From Chloroflexota bacterium (GTDB lineage Bacteria > Chloroflexota > Limnocylindria > Limnocylindrales > CSP1-4), in contig JACQEH010000147.1 in NCBI GenBank assembly GCA_016200675.1, positions 1 through 6,951 on the forward strand: DNA of 6,951 nucleotides. The letters run 5' to 3'. Position numbers and translations under genes: made by a program. The notes beneath the pieces were generated by a model that ran no database searches, was not told the DNA's origin, and saw only the letters and a program-made list of their open reading frames with translations. Of this stretch, positions 6,664 to 6,951 are shown piece after piece. How positions within the stretch are numbered: position 1 is the first letter of the stretch; each line of letters opens with the position of its first letter.

Positions 6664-6951
6664 TGATCGAGGAGTACGCCGACGAGTCCGACCCGGGACC
6701 CTATCCGATCCCGTCCCAGCCCAGGATCGAGGGCGGCAGCGACCGCCACCTCCCCATGATCGATACGAATGCCTGCACGCTCTACGAGCTGTACGCCGCC
6801 GCGAAGGGCGGGACGGGCTGGACGGCCGGCTCGGGTGCCATCTGGGATCTCGGCTCGAGTGCCCTCCGGCCGAGCGGCTGGACGAGCGCCGACGCGGCTG
6901 GACTGCCCATCTTCCCCGGCCTGGTCCGCTACGCCGAGGTCGCCGCCGGGG
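6663..6951 (+). CDS. Conserved protein of unknown function, 3' end outside window
   Basis: The frame opens at ATG 6663, inside TGATG shared with the previous stop, and stays open to the right edge, giving 96 visible residues. GAGG at 6652-6655 gives a plausible ribosome site. The sequence has a striking conserved block: YADESDPGPYPIP (5-17), IEGGSDRHLP (22-31), CTLYELYAAAKG (38-49), GWTAGSGAIWDLGSSALRP (52-70) and GWTSADAAGLPIFPGLVRY (71-89). I recall this pattern from widespread unannotated bacterial proteins, usually secreted and carrying a signal peptide and roughly a hundred residues before the ADESDPGPYP segment. Here the start codon falls almost exactly at that segment, with no signal peptide. 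Either this is a short cytosolic variant or the 5' part has been lost. The function is unknown, and the recalled family comparison needs an alignment. Confidence 0.7.
   Translation, partial: MIEEYADESDPGPYPIPSQPRIEGGSDRHLPMIDTNACTLYELYAAAKGGTGWTAGSGAIWDLGSSALRPSGWTSADAAGLPIFPGLVRYAEVAAG

Overview
The window is very GC-rich (roughly 70% by eye). Every supported gene lies on the + strand, and codon third positions are almost all G or C. The proteins look like those of high-GC soil or sediment bacteria, Actinomycetota or the Chloroflexota/Limnocylindria type. That placement is an inference from composition and family resemblance; no marker gene is present. The many long minus-strand frames are shadows of the GC-rich coding strand.

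Layout: (1) the 3' part of an APC-superfamily amino acid/choline-type permease, cut by the left edge and ending at 1346; (2) a 172-base gap with two strong tandem hairpins; (3) a choline/ethanolamine kinase-like phosphotransferase, 1519-2469; (4) a 104-base gap; (5) a large two-part flavoenzyme of the dimethylglycine/sarcosine dehydrogenase-oxidase family, with an N-terminal FAD amine oxidase and a C-terminal GcvT-like folate domain, 2574-5033; (6) an inositol-monophosphatase/HisN-like phosphatase, 5030-5926; (7) an uncharacterised four-helix membrane protein, 5923-6663; (8) the 5' part of an uncharacterised conserved protein, from 6663 past the right edge.

The last four genes form a tight unit: stop and start codons overlap by 4, 4 and 1 bases (GTGA, ATGA, TGATG), so translational coupling is likely. 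The permease and kinase sit just upstream on the same strand and may be separate or partly attenuated transcription units.

The permease, kinase and demethylating flavoenzyme together suggest uptake and breakdown of a small amine or N-methylated amine, such as a choline, ethanolamine, dimethylglycine or sarcosine-like compound, with the methyl carbon passed to tetrahydrofolate. A small-molecule kinase and a small-molecule phosphatase flanking an N-demethylase is not a pathway I recognise and is the main point of interest. The substrate cannot be read from the sequence. No RNA genes, mobile elements, CRISPR arrays or phage genes were seen.
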